Source of the DNA: Adiantum capillus-veneris
Lineage: Eukaryota; Streptophyta; Polypodiopsida; Polypodiales; Pteridaceae
Reading direction: 5' to 3'
Assembly (NCBI GenBank): GCA_014529385.2
Contig: CM043954.1
Location: 98,230,747 to 98,294,746 of the forward strand
DNA: 64,000 nucleotides
In this document: piece after piece, positions 46,993 to 58,802 of the stretch
Layout of the letters: each line of letters opens with the position of its first letter
Numbering within the stretch: position 1 is the stretch's first letter
Program-made: the position numbers and the translations under genes
Notes under the pieces: generated by a model
What the model saw: only the letters and a program-made list of their open reading frames with translations
Databases searched by the model: none
What the model was told of the DNA's origin: nothing

Positions 46993-47816
46993 TCCTTAAG
47001 AAGCTCCAATAGTTGCATCTGGCGATAGTCTTGTGTACGACTGTAAAGCGCGAACTCTTGGCATGAGACAACGTAGTTAAACTTCAGGTTGACCAGTGCT
47101 TGAATATCAATGTGGGACCTTTGAGAGTTTGAATCCTCAGTGGCGGGATCTTTAAATCTTTCATAGATCTCTGCATCAAAGAAATAAGAGATTCACTTTC
47201 TTGTTATTCCTCTCAGCAGAAAATGCCCTTGGATTAAAAACATTACAAGTACATAGGTCCTTACAGTGGTGACAGCCACACATGGTACATGCCATTATTT
47301 AAAAGGACATCACACATTCAAACTTTTCGAAGTTCTCACCGTTATCTGAAGCTGTATCTAGAAAAGCTTGCAGCTCCAAAGCTTTCTGATAATAAGACAT
47401 TCCCCTAACTGAAAATCAATGGACAAGATGCTTCAACGTAAGCAATAGATTAAAAACAATACAATTTTGATCTGAACAATGTGCATTGATGAGACACGAG
47501 TTAGAAGCTCTATGTACCTGTTCTTGCAAGAGTTGGCAAACGAAAAGCAGCCCATTTACAGGTTTCTTTTGCATGCAATTTAGCATCACTCCCGTTGACA
47601 CGCTCTTGAAAGTTGGCCCATTCATCTAAGCATATACCGTAGTTTCTCATTGAAGAAGGTATAGCAACCGCTTCAGCTTCTTTAACCTCAAAGAGTTTCA
47701 ACTTACCTGGGAAAACATGTTGAAGATAATCAAGAATGGAAACTCCATCATCATTCTCTTCCTCCAACATAGGTTGTGGAAGAAGTGTTTGTTCATCATA
47801 ATATGGGGTAAGGACA
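46993..47816 (-). pseudogene. Callose synthase (1,3-beta-glucan synthase) gene relic, three exons
   Basis: Callose synthases are large plasma-membrane glucan synthases. Three exons with GT-AG borders are visible: complement(47518..47816), complement(47340..47408) and complement(46993..47170). Exon 1 reads VLTPYYDEQTLL, then EENDDGVSILDYLQHVFP and WAAFRLPTLAR. Splicing to exon 2 gives RTVRGMSYYQKALELQAFLD in frame, a hallmark callose synthase motif. Exon 3 contains VNLKFNYVVSCQEFALYSRT, matching the family's KFTYVVSCQ block. Phases agree at both junctions and there is no stop within the exons. Flanking exons are absent: upstream sequence is a LINE 3' end (47960) and downstream is unrelated, so this is a fragment of a gene normally encoding close to 2000 residues. 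Confidence 0.85.
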
Positions 47817-47954
47817 CTGTTGCAGCGTTGCAAAACAAAGCAATTAGTAGACTTTAGCCAATTAAGACAAACATGCATTTTATTGACGAAGCAATCAAAA
47901 TTCCTTCTAGGGTATCTTGTTAATCAACAATTTTCCATAGAAAACCCTATCACA

Positions 47955-48036
47955 TCTGACACGGTTGTAACTTTTGGTCTCATCATTTTGGCCTTTCAAA
48001 CATGTTATATAACATTTCTTTTCATTTCTTTCATGG
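47955..48036 (+). repeat. Isolated LINE 3' end
   Basis: GGTTGTAACTTTTGGTCTCAT, TTTTGGCCTTTC and AACATTTCTTTTCATTTC match the LINE terminus, with the AGGT half of the hairpin deleted. No LINE body precedes it. Confidence 0.75.
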
Positions 48037-48500
48037 CTAATATTTGGAAGGGATAAGCACCTCCCCGTATGGTGATGTGGCTTGCTCAATATTCTGGTCT
48101 CTCTATCACCTAAATACAGCCTGGTGCAACATGCTTTCTTAGATTGAATTCGGGTTTGTGATGTTTTTCCCACTTTTTTAGCTAGCTGGTTTGGCATCTC
48201 GCTGCTGTTCATTTTTCCTTTTATCCACGATCACCTCTTCTATCCGACCCGAACTGCACAGAGGCTGGGTGGGTGGGCATTAGTTTGAGCATTCAAACCT
48301 GGGCAAAGTTATCAGCGTCAGCTTTCTTCAATCTTTCTTTGGTTGCAATTATCTGTCCTGGTTTCATCAACCTTCTGAGATAAAGCATAAAACGAAAAAT
48401 CCTAGTAGGAAAGTTAATGAAACTAGTAGGCAAGTAGGATACAATCTCAAGTTACAAATTGTAGAATGGAGGTATGGCAATGAGGACTGTAATAAAATAA
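48037..48500. other. Unassigned stretch
   Basis: Nothing recognisable on either strand. Confidence 0.4.
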
Positions 48501-49060
48501 GACATGCCAAGTCAAAGATCTACCGCAACACAAGCGAGGAAACCGCAACAACTGAATAAACTTGAATAGAGGAGAGAGAGTAGAGGAGAGTCAACACGGC
48601 ATGGTAGAGGTCCAAACCAAGATGCACTGGCCAAGCAAAGACTGGAGCCCCTTCCAGTATGTCTTTATTACTACTTTGAACGAGTACAATGTCAGAGTGT
48701 CCTCTCTTCCGCAGTGCTCCCAAGCTAATCTACCAAGAGAGGAGAGGCCTTGGCACACTTATAAAGTCTTTTGGCCTATCACAAGAGTAGTTACATGAAA
48801 AGCATCAATTCTAAAAGAAACTGGACGAAAATTGGTGCCCCAAAAGCTGCAGCGCGGCTTGTGGAAATCCGTACAGCTGCAATGTCAGCAATCAACGCAA
48901 AATTTGGATGTGTATATACAGCTTGCTACGTCCGCATGGATACGCAATTATGGAACCTGCTTTATTTGGAAAAGGTTTAGGCCCCTCGGTCGATTTTGGT
49001 AAGTTGCTAGGGTTAGGTTTTTGAGCCTAACCCTCTGTGGGCCACTCAGCCTGAATTTGC
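48501..49060 (-). repeat. LTR-like dispersed repeat
   Basis: The part 48515-48725 is the reverse complement of a block also found at 58270-58470 (shared: TCTCCTCTATTCAAGTTTATT and adjoining sequence). The part 48840-49010 contains GGAAATCCGTACAGCTG and GTTTAGGCCCCTCGGTCGA, resembling in complement the LTR of the non-autonomous element at 27666-28325. It may be an old solo LTR of a related family; borders are not defined. Confidence 0.5.
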
Positions 49061-49755
49061 AAGTTGGTAAGAACTTCCTCTGCTTTTTTCATTAAGGTTT
49101 AGTCCCCCTTAGCCAGGTTCTACCCCCCTCTGGAAAGAATTGTAATCAGCCCTCGATTACGCTTGCAAAATAGACATAGGACAAAAAGTAGTTCAATAGA
49201 CAATGACTCTAAGTGCTGACGTACTAGACCACACATATGTAGCACTTGCACAACGATGACAGTCACTAAATATTCACATCACTATCCCCATAGAGATCTT
49301 AGATGAGAATCATGATCATTGTGACGTATTTAGCAATCACATCTAGACCACGCTGATCTTTTCACGCATGCCTTGATCATTACTATCACATTCACATCGA
49401 CTAAGATAAATTGTTGTAGCCATTTCATATTTCTGATGCGTACTCCAATAACACACATGATAGAGCACATGTAACATATTCATGTTAGGAATTCCATTTT
49501 AAATGTACATCTTTACGTAAAGTAATTCCACAGAATACTATCAGCCTGTCAGTATCCCTGAAATCTCAAAAGAAACGAGTGACTTTATTCTTTTTTTTTT
49601 CCAAAAGAGAAAATCTTTCTATTAAAATCACCTCAAGGGCACAGACCCCAAGGTAGAATTACATCAGAATAATACAGAGAGAACGCCATAAATGGTATCA
49701 CCAAAAGATAAAAAATCTATGGCAATCTAAGATACAAGATTGCCTCAAATCAAGG
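49061..49755. other. Unassigned stretch
   Basis: No gene, clear repeat or RNA gene is seen. Sequence is A/T-rich, with an oligo-T run near 49592. Confidence 0.4.
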
Positions 49756-50537
49756 CTAGATATGGGGGTTAAGTCTTGAAAACCTCCTAGGCATCTTCAA
49801 AGACTTAGCAGACTTCTTAGCACTTTCTACCAAAGAAGGAAAATGCCGCTCATAAGCTGAATTTATGCCTTCAGAACTGCTGCTGATATCCAAATCACTG
49901 CCCTGAGGATCAACTGGCGGATCGTGAAGAGCTGGTAAAGAAGTAGTATCCGAGGAGAGAGGAGAAACGTTTTCTCTTCTTCTATACACAAGCTTTGGAG
50001 CCTCTGTCCGTCTTCTTTTCTTCCCTTCCTTCCTCCTAGCTTTCTCTGCTTCATTTCTTCTGCTTACCAAGTGATCTTCAAATCCCCCATTCACATGAAG
50101 TGCCTCTTGTTTTGAAGCTTGCTGCCTTTGATAAGGAGAAATCCTGCGTCGAGTACAATCTGCAGCAACACGGCCTTTTCTGCCACAATTAAAGCAGTGA
50201 CCAGGAAGACCAATGAAGAAAACCCTCTGTAAAATTTCTCCCCCATGAATGGTCGGGAGCCAAGGATGGGAAGAGCACCATCCTTATGGAGATTGTGCGA
50301 TCCTCATCATGAGGAATCATAGCATCTCCAACTACAAAACCCATACATCTCCCAATTTCATTAACATGCGGAGCAAATTCTGGAAGAAGTCCTAGGAATC
50401 TAGTTGTAACTGCAGTTCCACCTACAAGTCCATTTAGATCCATTCCCTGTGTCCATCTGGCAAGAAAGCATATGGCAAAATGAAAGTCCACAGGGCCCTG
50501 TGCTAAGACCTCCATGGCTTGACTTTCAGACTCGAAC
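49756..50537 (-). pseudogene. DUF4283/zinc-knuckle protein, C-terminal part
   Basis: Such proteins are typically ORF1 of plant L1 LINEs or domesticated derivatives and bind nucleic acid. From 50537 the frame reads ESESQAMEVLAQGPVDFHF and then LARWTQGMD, the second half of a DUF4283 domain. A 1-nt frameshift near 50265-50285 is needed to reach EILQRVFFIGLPGHCFNC. The knuckle reads CFNC-GRKG-R-VAAD-C, with Arg where the zinc-binding His should be. A lysine/arginine-rich tail (RRNEAEKARRKEGKKRRR) ends at a stop near 49756. The first half of the domain lies at 57091-57420 on the far side of the chromovirus, in the same frame. Confidence 0.82.
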
Positions 50538-51333
50538 TATTGCTAATTGGACTATTTTCTTATTTTTAATGATTAATCTCTTTTTCAGGATATTTTATTG
50601 TGTGCACTAAGAACTGTTAAAAGATTGTAGCTACAGGAACTGCCATCAAGAACGGACAACTCTGATGTGTCATTTGATGGGTGACGGTAAACATCGCGAA
50701 GGAGTTTCCGTAAGTTCGGTGGAAAGGGCCGGGTTACGAGTGCCCCTGATGCGTCACATGATGGGTGACGGGTGCATCAGTAAGGGGGCATCCCGTAGGC
50801 TAAGGAGGAAATCCGAACTGAGTAAGAATATACGCGTAAGAATGCAAGCACAAGAATAAAGATGGGTTCAATGAAGCTTTTTACGAAAAGAGGAACAATC
50901 GCGGGAAGGCAGACGCTTTCCCGCGAGGAATCTATGTTTGCATTGCATTCGTGCATGTGGTTGCATCCAGGGACGCCTGGGAAGTGTTGTTAAATGCATT
51001 GGTTTTAACTTATAAGGTTTTATTGAGTTTTTGGGCAAGTTCAGACCAATTTTAAAATATGCCGGCCGCCCACTTAATAAGTGGGCAGCCACTTCGAAGA
51101 TAAAGCAACAAAACCAGCCAGCGAATTCTCTCTCCCTATTTCGGGTAGAACATCGCCGAAAAAAAAACCACGTGATCTCTACGCGAGCAGTTATTCGTGC
51201 CGTGGCTAGGGAGCTATAAAAGCACCACATGCCCTCACTCACGGGAGGTACCAACATCAGCAAGAGAAGACTCTGCCGCAAGAGATCGCGAGACTACGAA
51301 GCACGGAAGTCGCTTTTCCCGCGCAAGAGCGAC
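50538..51333 (+). repeat. 5' LTR of chromovirus, 3' part deleted
   Basis: It is colinear with 55873-56672 of the 3' LTR, with about 25-30 differences counted by eye over 800 bp. It ends at GCGAC, two bases before the gag ATG, where the 3' LTR continues AGGTATCTATTG. Confidence 0.9.
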
Positions 51334-51335
51334 GA

Positions 51336-52784
51336 ATGAAGAAAACGAATGGAATTGATGCAGCCAAGCATCCAGACAACACTATTGGCGTGAGACCACA
51401 GGAGGCAAGAGAAGAAGCACGTGCCGAGGTGCACAAAGGATCTTCGGATCGGAATGAACGGCCTACTTCAAGGAAAGGCCAGGAAAAAGCGCTCTCTCTG
51501 CTAGACGAGAGCAAGGACATCTCTATCTCATCTCCATCTTACTCTCCTGATTATACTTCTACTTCTCGATCATCTCGTCAGAAGAAGGAAGCCGCTACTA
51601 CTGCCACTACCCTACATCAACCTAAAGATAAACCTCGATTCAAGAAGCAAGGTCGCAAGTCTCAACATCGCATGAGAGTCTTCAAATCAGGCGACAAGGA
51701 CATCAAGTTCGAAACCTACAACAGACGGAGAGACATCTCCAAAGCACTATCCTTCATCAGACAGTTTGAAGTCGCCTTTACCAATGGGCACTTCACAGAA
51801 AAATCCAAATTACGCCATGTGGGGATGCACCTCAAGGAAACGGCAAGTAATTGGTGGTTAGCCAAGATTCTGGAAGGTTCTCAGGCCAGAACTTGGGAGA
51901 GCTTTAAATCTGAATTTTATGAACAAGACTTCGAGCAGGAAGTACGGAAGGAATGGGACTGGCTTGCCCAGAAGGAAAATGAAAGAGTAACGACTTATGT
52001 GGACAAGTATTGGTCGGTTCTTCTGAAGGTCACTCCCTTCATGAAGATTGCCGACGAGGAAAAGAAACGAAAGTTCGAAGTGGGTCTCCAACCGCAGCTT
52101 CGAAAGAGTATGAAGGTGTATCCGCATGATACTCTTCAGAGGATGATGGAGTCAGCAATCATTGCTGAGGATTTGCACTCAACTGGGACTCCCAGAAAGA
52201 TGGAGCATAGCACTTACCGTGCAAGACAAAGAGGGGTCTACGATGACCAAGGGGGCCAAGGAAGAAAACGTCCTCCATCTAGAGACGATGATCATTCTAA
52301 GAAGCCAGAGGGCACTAGCAAGCGAACTAAGTACCTTTCTCCTACTCAACTTCAAACTTTCAGAGAGGAAGGAAGATGCTTCTACTGTGGCGAGAAAGGA
52401 CATATGAATCCGGACTGCCCGCTAAAGCAACAACGGCAAGAGCAAGCCTCTACGAGGCAACAGAGCGCAAGGAAGGAACCCGCACCACCAAGTTCGAACT
52501 CCATTCCAGATGTTCAAGGAAACACAGAAATGGAGAAAGGGAAGCGTCAACTTCTGAAGGGCTGGGGGTCTTTGAACAACCAGCGAGTACTGATTCTTTA
52601 TGATCCAGGATCCACGGATAACTTCATCTCCCTGGATACTGCGGAACATTTGTGCCTCACACCGGCTCAGCTTGGCACACCGGTTACATCCGGATCGGCA
52701 TTCGAGGGGTCGACAACCAATGCAACTCCCGTGCAAGGACAAGGACCGCGAATCATTTTTGATGGCACCCATCGAGGGATGTGA
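51336..52784 (+). pseudogene. Chromovirus Gag and protease
   Basis: The ATG at 51336 (MKKTNGIDAAKH) opens a 482-codon frame. A Gag capsid-like domain spans about residues 130-265 (ALSFIRQFEVAF, NWWLAKILEGS, VTTYVDKYW). A CCHC knuckle CFYCGEKGHMNPDC lies near 52379-52420. The protease active-site region reads [14 protein letters not shown] near 52590, where related elements have DSGAS or DTGAT, so Asp is kept and Ser/Thr is Pro. The frame ends near 52784 by a frameshift; protease and pol continue in another frame ([12 protein letters not shown]). The ATG lies two bases after the truncated LTR, so the normal leader is gone. Confidence 0.88.
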
Positions 52785-54545
52785 TATCATCTTGGGTATG
52801 CCATGGCGCTTTCACATGACACCTATTCCCGATTATGTGGAAAAGACCCTCACTTTTGATCATGGGGGTAAGAAAATAAAGATTCAAGCTGATGCAGGAG
52901 ATTGGCAGTTCCCAATTGTAAGCCATATCTCCATTAAGAAAGAAATGAAGAAGTGTGTTTCTGCTTACTTGATTTTTGCAAAGGATAAAACTAGTAGGGA
53001 CTCTCTCTCTAGTTTGGAAATTAAGCGTCTTCAATTTATTGAAAAGTACAAGGATTGTTTCACGGAAACACTTCCTGATGAACTCCCTCAGGTACGCCCG
53101 GAAGATCACCGCATAGATCTCATAACGGGTAGCTCGCCTCCCAATCAACCCCCTTATCGGGTGAGTCTTGCTCAGCAAGAGGAAATTTTGAAGCAAGTCA
53201 ACGAGCTTCTAGAGAAAGGGTTAGTACAACCAAGTGCTTCACCCTACTGCTCTCCAGTTCTACTTGTGCAGAAGAAAGATGGCATGTTTCGAATGTGCAT
53301 AGACTATCGGTCTTTAAACAAGATCACAATCAAGAATCGCTTTCCGATCCCTCGGATTGATGATATACTTAATAAGTTGCAGGGTGCAAGTGTCTTTAGT
53401 CGCATAGACTTAAAGAGTGGGTATCACCAGATACAGATCGCCCCTGAGGATGTCCACAAGACTGCTTTCCGCACAATCTTTGGACTATATGAATTTTTGG
53501 TAATGCCTTTCGGCTTGACCAATGCTCCTGCGACCTTCAATCGCATGATGGACCGCATTTTCAGCCCGCATCGAGATTTTACGGGAGTATTCTTTGACGA
53601 CATACTCATCTTCTCTAAGTCAGAAGAGGAACATCGGAAGCACTTGGACTTGTGTTTCAAGAATTGCGAAAGCATGAGTTGCATGTGAATGCAAAGAAGA
53701 GTGATTTCTTTCTCTCAGAGATACACTATCTCGGCCATATAGTCTCTCACAATCAAGTGAGTATGGATCCTGCCAAGATCCGAGTGGTAGAAGATTGGCC
53801 TATTCCCACTACGGTACATGATGTACGTAGTTTCCTGGGATTATGTTCGTATTATCGAAGGTTTGTTCGAGGATTTGCTCATGTAGCAGGACCACTTTAT
53901 GACTTGACAAAGAAGAAGATTCCTTTCAGATGGGGATCTAGACAACAAGGAGCTTTTGATCGGCTCAAGTACTTGCTAAGCCATGGACCTATTTTGATAG
54001 TGCCTGACTTAAGAAAACCATTTGAGGTTCACTGCGATGCTTCATGCGATTGCATCGGAGCAGTGTTAAACCAAGAAGGCCATGCAGTGGCCTACGAAAG
54101 CAGATGGCTTAAGGATGCAGAGTTGCATGCATCAATCTACCAAATAAACTCACGGCTGTGATTCACGCCTTATCCAACTGGAAGCACTATCTTCTAGGAG
54201 CGGATTTTGTGATCAAGACTGATCACCAGAGTTTGCGGTATTTTCTTACGCAAAAGAAACTATCTGAGAAGCAGATGAGATGGGCAAACTTTTTGTCTAT
54301 GTTTCACTTCCAGATCCTTCACACGGCTGGGAGTAAGAATGTGGTCGCAAACGCATTGTCTAGGCGGCCAAGGGTGAACGCTATCACTTCGGTGTATCAC
54401 CAAGAATTAGAAGCACTACCGGATTTGTATCCGAATGATCTAGACTTCTCCACCGTTTGGGGAAAGCTACATCGTGGAGAGAATGAGTTCCCTATTCCAT
54501 TCGGGACGGTTATCTCTACCACCATCAGGCTATATGTGTGGCGGA
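52740..54545 (+). pseudogene. Chromovirus reverse transcriptase and RNase H
   Basis: The RT shows [54 protein letters not shown] and the active site [10 protein letters not shown] (near 53585-53615), with Phe for the usual Tyr. The connection region continues after a frame change near 53660 (HYLGHIVSHNQVSMDP). RNase H has VHCDASCDCIGAVL (near 54030) and, after another frame change near 54150, IKTDHQSLRYFL and ANALSRRP. A further shift near 54535 leads to the integrase. These three shifts, plus one at the gag-pol border, disable the polyprotein. Confidence 0.92.
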
Positions 54546-55860
54546 ACCATTAAGAAAGAAGATCATGGATGAAGCATACACTTCGCCTTATGCGGGTCAT
54601 CAGGGTATTCTCCCTACGACCTTAGCAATGGAAAGATATTTCTTTTGGCCTAGCCTTAAAGCAGACATTGATAAGTACGTCAGGGAATGTTTGGTTTGCC
54701 AAAAAGTGAAGTATGATCGGCATAAGACGCCTAGGTTGCTACAACCTTTGCCTGTGCCTAATGAACCTTGGGCAAGTATTGCCATGGACTTCATCATGGA
54801 CCTCCCTAGAACTCAGACTCGAAATGACGCGATCTGGACCATTGTGGACAGGTTTAGCAAGCAAGCACACTTTATACCAGTCAAGAAAACGATAAAACAA
54901 GATCATATGGCTAGGGTCTTTCTGGCACAGATCTTTAAGCATCATGGAATGCCTATGTCTATTGTGAGTGATCAAGATCCTCGCATGAGAGGAAATTTTT
55001 GGCGTGCCTTGATGGATAATCTTGGTACGAAGCTGAATTTTTCATCTGCCTACCATCCTCAAACGGACGGGCAAAGTGAGATAGCCAATTCTACAGTATT
55101 GGATATGTTAGAAGCTTATGTGTCTGACTGGCAATCTGACTGGGAGGAATATTTGCCTCTTGTCGAGTATGCGTATAACAATACCATACACTCATCGACA
55201 GGGAAAGCACCTTTTGAGATTCTATATGGTAAGCCTTTGCTTCCACCCATCCTTTTAACTAAGGATAAGATCTTTGCAACAGATGAATTTGTCCGGGACT
55301 TGGACACAGCCTACGGGCAAGTTAGGAGAGCTATTCTACGCTCTCAGGAAAAGCATAAGAAAGCTGTAGACAAGCACAAAAGGAATCTAGACTTAACAGT
55401 CGGACAGTTAGTCTTACTCAAGTTTGAGAAGACAAGACTTAAGAAACAAGCGTCTCATAAGGGGAAGGTTGTAAAACTTTCTACCTGTTATTATGGGCCG
55501 TTTAAGATCACTGAGAGAGTAAATGATGTCACGTTCCGATTAGCGCTACCGCCTAATTGGAAGATCCATAATGCTTTCCATGTCAGTTTAGTCCGGCCGT
55601 ATGTGGGACCGCCTCCAAGCCAGCCTAGTGCTGAGGAACCTCCTGAGGCTGAGGAAACGGAAGAAATACTCCAACCGGAGTAGATAGTAAGTCATCAGGA
55701 GCGGTCTCTCAAATCCGGAAAGATAACACGGAAGTATTTGGTTAAGTTTAAGAACTATTCGAATCTAGATGCTCAGTGGATGACGCAGGAGGAATTAGCA
55801 GCTTATCCCGAGATACTGGAGGTATATGTCCAAGCACTACAGTTGAGGTCAACTGTTTAG
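54538..55860 (+). pseudogene. Chromovirus integrase with chromodomain
   Basis: The zinc-binding region has YAGHQGILPTT and CLVCQKVKYD. Catalytic residues are Asp in SIAMDFIMDLP (near 54790), Asp in SIVSDQDPRM (near 54970) and Glu in GQSEIANST (near 55075). The C-terminal YYGPFKITERV (GPY/F module) and FHVSLVRPYVG follow. A TAG at 55681-55683 interrupts the frame. Beyond it the same frame encodes TRKYLVKFKNYSNLDAQW, the chromodomain core that in this lineage steers integration to particular chromatin, ending at a TAG near 55860. The 3' LTR starts 13 bases later. Confidence 0.92.
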
Positions 55861-55872
55861 AAGCCAGAGGGA

Positions 55873-57090
55873 TGTTGCTAATTGGACTATTTTCTTATTT
55901 TTAATGATTAATCTCTTTTTTAGGATATTTTATTGTGTGCACTAAGAACTGTTAAAAGATTGTAGCTACAGGCACTGCCATCAAGAACGGACAACTCTGA
56001 TGTGTCAGCTGATGGGTGACGGTAAACATCGCGAAGGAGTTTCCGTAAGGTCGGTGGAAAGGGCCGGGTTACGAGTGCCCCTGACGCGTCACATGATGGG
56101 TGACAAGTGCATCAGTAAGGGGGCATCCCGTAGGCTAAGGAGGAAATCCGAACTGAGTAAGAAAATACGCGTAAGAACGCAAGCACAAGAATAAAGATGG
56201 GTCCAATGAAGCTTTTTACGAAAAGCAGGAACAATCGCGGGAAGGCAGACGCTTTCTCGCGAGGAATCTATGTTTGCATTGCATTCGTGCATGTGGTTGC
56301 ATCCAGGGACGCCTGGGAAGTGTTGTTAAATGCATTGGTTTCAACTTATAAGGTTTTATTGAGTTTTTGGGCAAGTTCAGACCAATTTTAAAATATGCCG
56401 GCCGCCCACTTAATAAGTGGACAGCCACTTAGAAGATAAAGCAACAAAACCAGCCAGCGAATTCTCTCTCCCTATCTCGGGTAGAACATCGCCGGAAAAA
56501 GAAAACCACCGTGATCTCTACGCGAGTAGTTATTCGTGCCGTGGCCAGGGAGCTATAAAAACACCACAGGCCCTCACTCACGGGAGGTACCAACATCAGC
56601 AAGAGAAGACTCTGCCACAAGAGATTGCGAGACTACGAAGCACGGAAGTCGCTTTTCCCGCGCAAGAGCGACAGGTATCTATTGTGGATTCGCCATACGA
56701 ATTGTTGTCGCGTGTTTGTGTGGTTTGTTTTGCAGGAATCTCCCGTCTTACGGGAAGGCCCTTCACGGGAAGTACGGCTTCACGCCTAAGTCCCTTACGG
56801 GAAAGTACGGCTTCGCGCCTAAGTCCCTTACGGGAAGAAACGGCCTTGTGCCCAAGCCCTTTACGGGAAAGCACGACCTTCGGGTCTAAGATTACAGAAC
56901 GGAGGGGTTTCCTCGGGTTCTCGTGCTTGTATACGAATTCTCCCTGAATAAAAGAATACTCTTAATGGGGGGGGGACCAGCCCATCTTCTGGTCCCCAAT
57001 ACTGTGTCGATCTTCTCCCTTCTCTCACATTTGCAAAGTATTTTAATTTTTAGATTTTCAAGTGCTCGTGTACGCTCCCGTTTTGTGACA
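55873..57090 (+). repeat. 3' LTR of chromovirus (1218 bp)
   Basis: TGTTGCTAATTGG to TTTTGTGACA, preceded by the purine-rich AGAAGCCAGAGGGA. A TATAAAAACACC box lies near 56554. The part 56673-57090 is absent from the 5' LTR. It contains a G9 run near 56968 and ends at the CGAAC duplication. Confidence 0.93.
56755..56885 (+). repeat. Four tandem 33-bp units in chromovirus LTR
   Basis: Units of the type CTTACGGGAAAGTACGGCTT then CGCGCCTAAGTCC repeat four times with drift. Confidence 0.85.
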
Positions 57091-57420
57091 CGAACTGCAC
57101 CCTGAAGAAGCCTCTCCCGAGAGGGGAGACTTTCACAATCTTAAAATTGACGTGAAGAAGCGAAGCTTGAAAGTAGTCCTTCAATAGCCTTGCTGAGCAT
57201 AGACTTCCCACCACTTTACAGGCCAAAGAATAGGACTCCAAGCTTACGGTAGATTCGTGGATGGCGCGCAAGGTGTTAGAAGAAAGATGAATACCTATTG
57301 CAGAAGCGGAAGGGGGGGGTCGGAGGGCTTCATAAGGGTCTCCGAAGAGGAACGTCCACCCCTGCAGCATCCATCTACTTCCCGACATAGATTTCCATAT
57401 GAATCCTTGTGTAGCTTGGG
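57091..57420 (-). pseudogene. DUF4283 protein, N-terminal part, upstream of chromovirus insertion
   Basis: On the - strand the frame reads SMSGSRWMLQGWTFLF, IHESTVSLESYSLACKVVGS, LLKDYFQASLLHV and VSPLGRGFFRVQF and then meets the CGAAC duplication. Joined to 50537 it runs on in frame, which shows the two pieces were one ORF. This covers the first half of a DUF4283 domain. The true start is not clear, as G-rich minisatellite lies upstream. Confidence 0.8.
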
Positions 57421-57700
57421 GGGGGGGAGATAGGCGACTAGGAGGGGGTGGCAAGGGTAAGGAGGCGAGCAGATAGGGAGGGACGAGGTAGGGATGGGAG
57501 GCGAGCTGGGAGAGGGGGGGGGGGGGGGGGGGGGGGGGTATGGCGAGAGCGGCAGGAGGCGGGGAAGGCGAGGGTCTGAAGATATGGTGAGGGCAACAGG
57601 CAGGGTAGGCGAGCATGTAGGGAGGGCCAAGGTAGGGGGGGGGGGCGAGCTGGAAGGATGAGGCGAGGGAGCGAGCAGGAGGGGATGGGGCGTTGGCAGC
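57410..57700. repeat. G-rich minisatellite with 25-nt poly-G run
   Basis: Units such as GGCGAGCTGGGAGAGG and GGCGAGC-rich repeats flank an uninterrupted G run at 57514-57538. Proline-rich open frames on the - strand are artefacts of this repeat. Confidence 0.8.
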
Positions 57701-57895
57701 TACAGGATATCAGCGCGCGGCTCCCTAATGCGGTATCGAATTGCTCATCTCGACCCGCTTTTTGGTCTCGAGTGACTTTATTCTTATCGAGGTAGCCTGT
57801 GACAAAAAGAGTGGAGTGTCTCCTCTCTTGTGTAGCTTGCATCGCACAAGATCCAACCTGATGATTCATCGGTGACCTTTGAAATAGTTGGTGCT
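57701..57895. other. Unassigned stretch
   Basis: No gene or repeat recognised. Confidence 0.4.
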
Positions 57896-58250
57896 AAACA
57901 AAAATCCTCAAGGTAAAGATTTAGTATTTGAGGAGTATCTGCTAAGCCTTCTCCTCCATCCACTTGGCATCAAGAGCTGGACAATTCCTGAACTTGACTA
58001 AATACCGTCGTGTCATCTTAGCTTTCACTTTCCTTTCCTTGTGAGCCAGGACCTGTTCTGGAATGAGTATCTCTTCTGTCTCTTCTACTTTTGGTTGCTC
58101 CTCTGGCTCCATGTCCACTGGCACTTCGCCTTTCAAAGGTCTCAATAGACTCACATGAAATGCATTGTGAATCTTCCTAGTACCTGGTAACTTCAATCTG
58201 AAGGATACATCATTTTGAGATAGCACAAAGACCTGTATAAGTGTGCTAGG
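57896..58250 (-). pseudogene. Second chromovirus: integrase C-terminus and chromodomain fragment
   Basis: The - strand frame reads DVSFRLKLPGTRKIHNAFHV, SLLRPLKGEVP and RRYLVKFRNCPALDAKWME, the same arrangement as 55500-55820 in the chromovirus above but without the intervening stop and with a different sequence. Only this C-terminal piece remains, so it is a relic of another chromovirus lineage. Confidence 0.85.

Positions 58251-58802
<552 letters not shown>

Larger units (their letters stand above)
50538..57090 (+). mobile_element. Ty3/gypsy chromovirus, closed by CGAAC duplication
   Basis: The 5' LTR starts at 50538 (TATTGCTAATTGG, the 3' copy reading TGTTGCTAATTGG) and the 3' LTR ends TTTTGTGACA at 57090. 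The 5-bp duplication CGAAC flanks it (50533-50537 and 57091-57095). Gag, protease, RT, RNase H, integrase and chromodomain follow in order. The 5' LTR lacks its last 418 bp, and primer site and leader are missing. The frame is shifted several times in pol, so the copy is inactive. Removing the element and one CGAAC restores a continuous open frame on the opposite strand. Confidence 0.95.

Noticed and set aside
48562-48980. Short open frames at 48562-48798 and 48771-48980 as small genes
   Set aside because: They lie in an LTR-like dispersed repeat with a related copy at 58270-58470 and show no domain.
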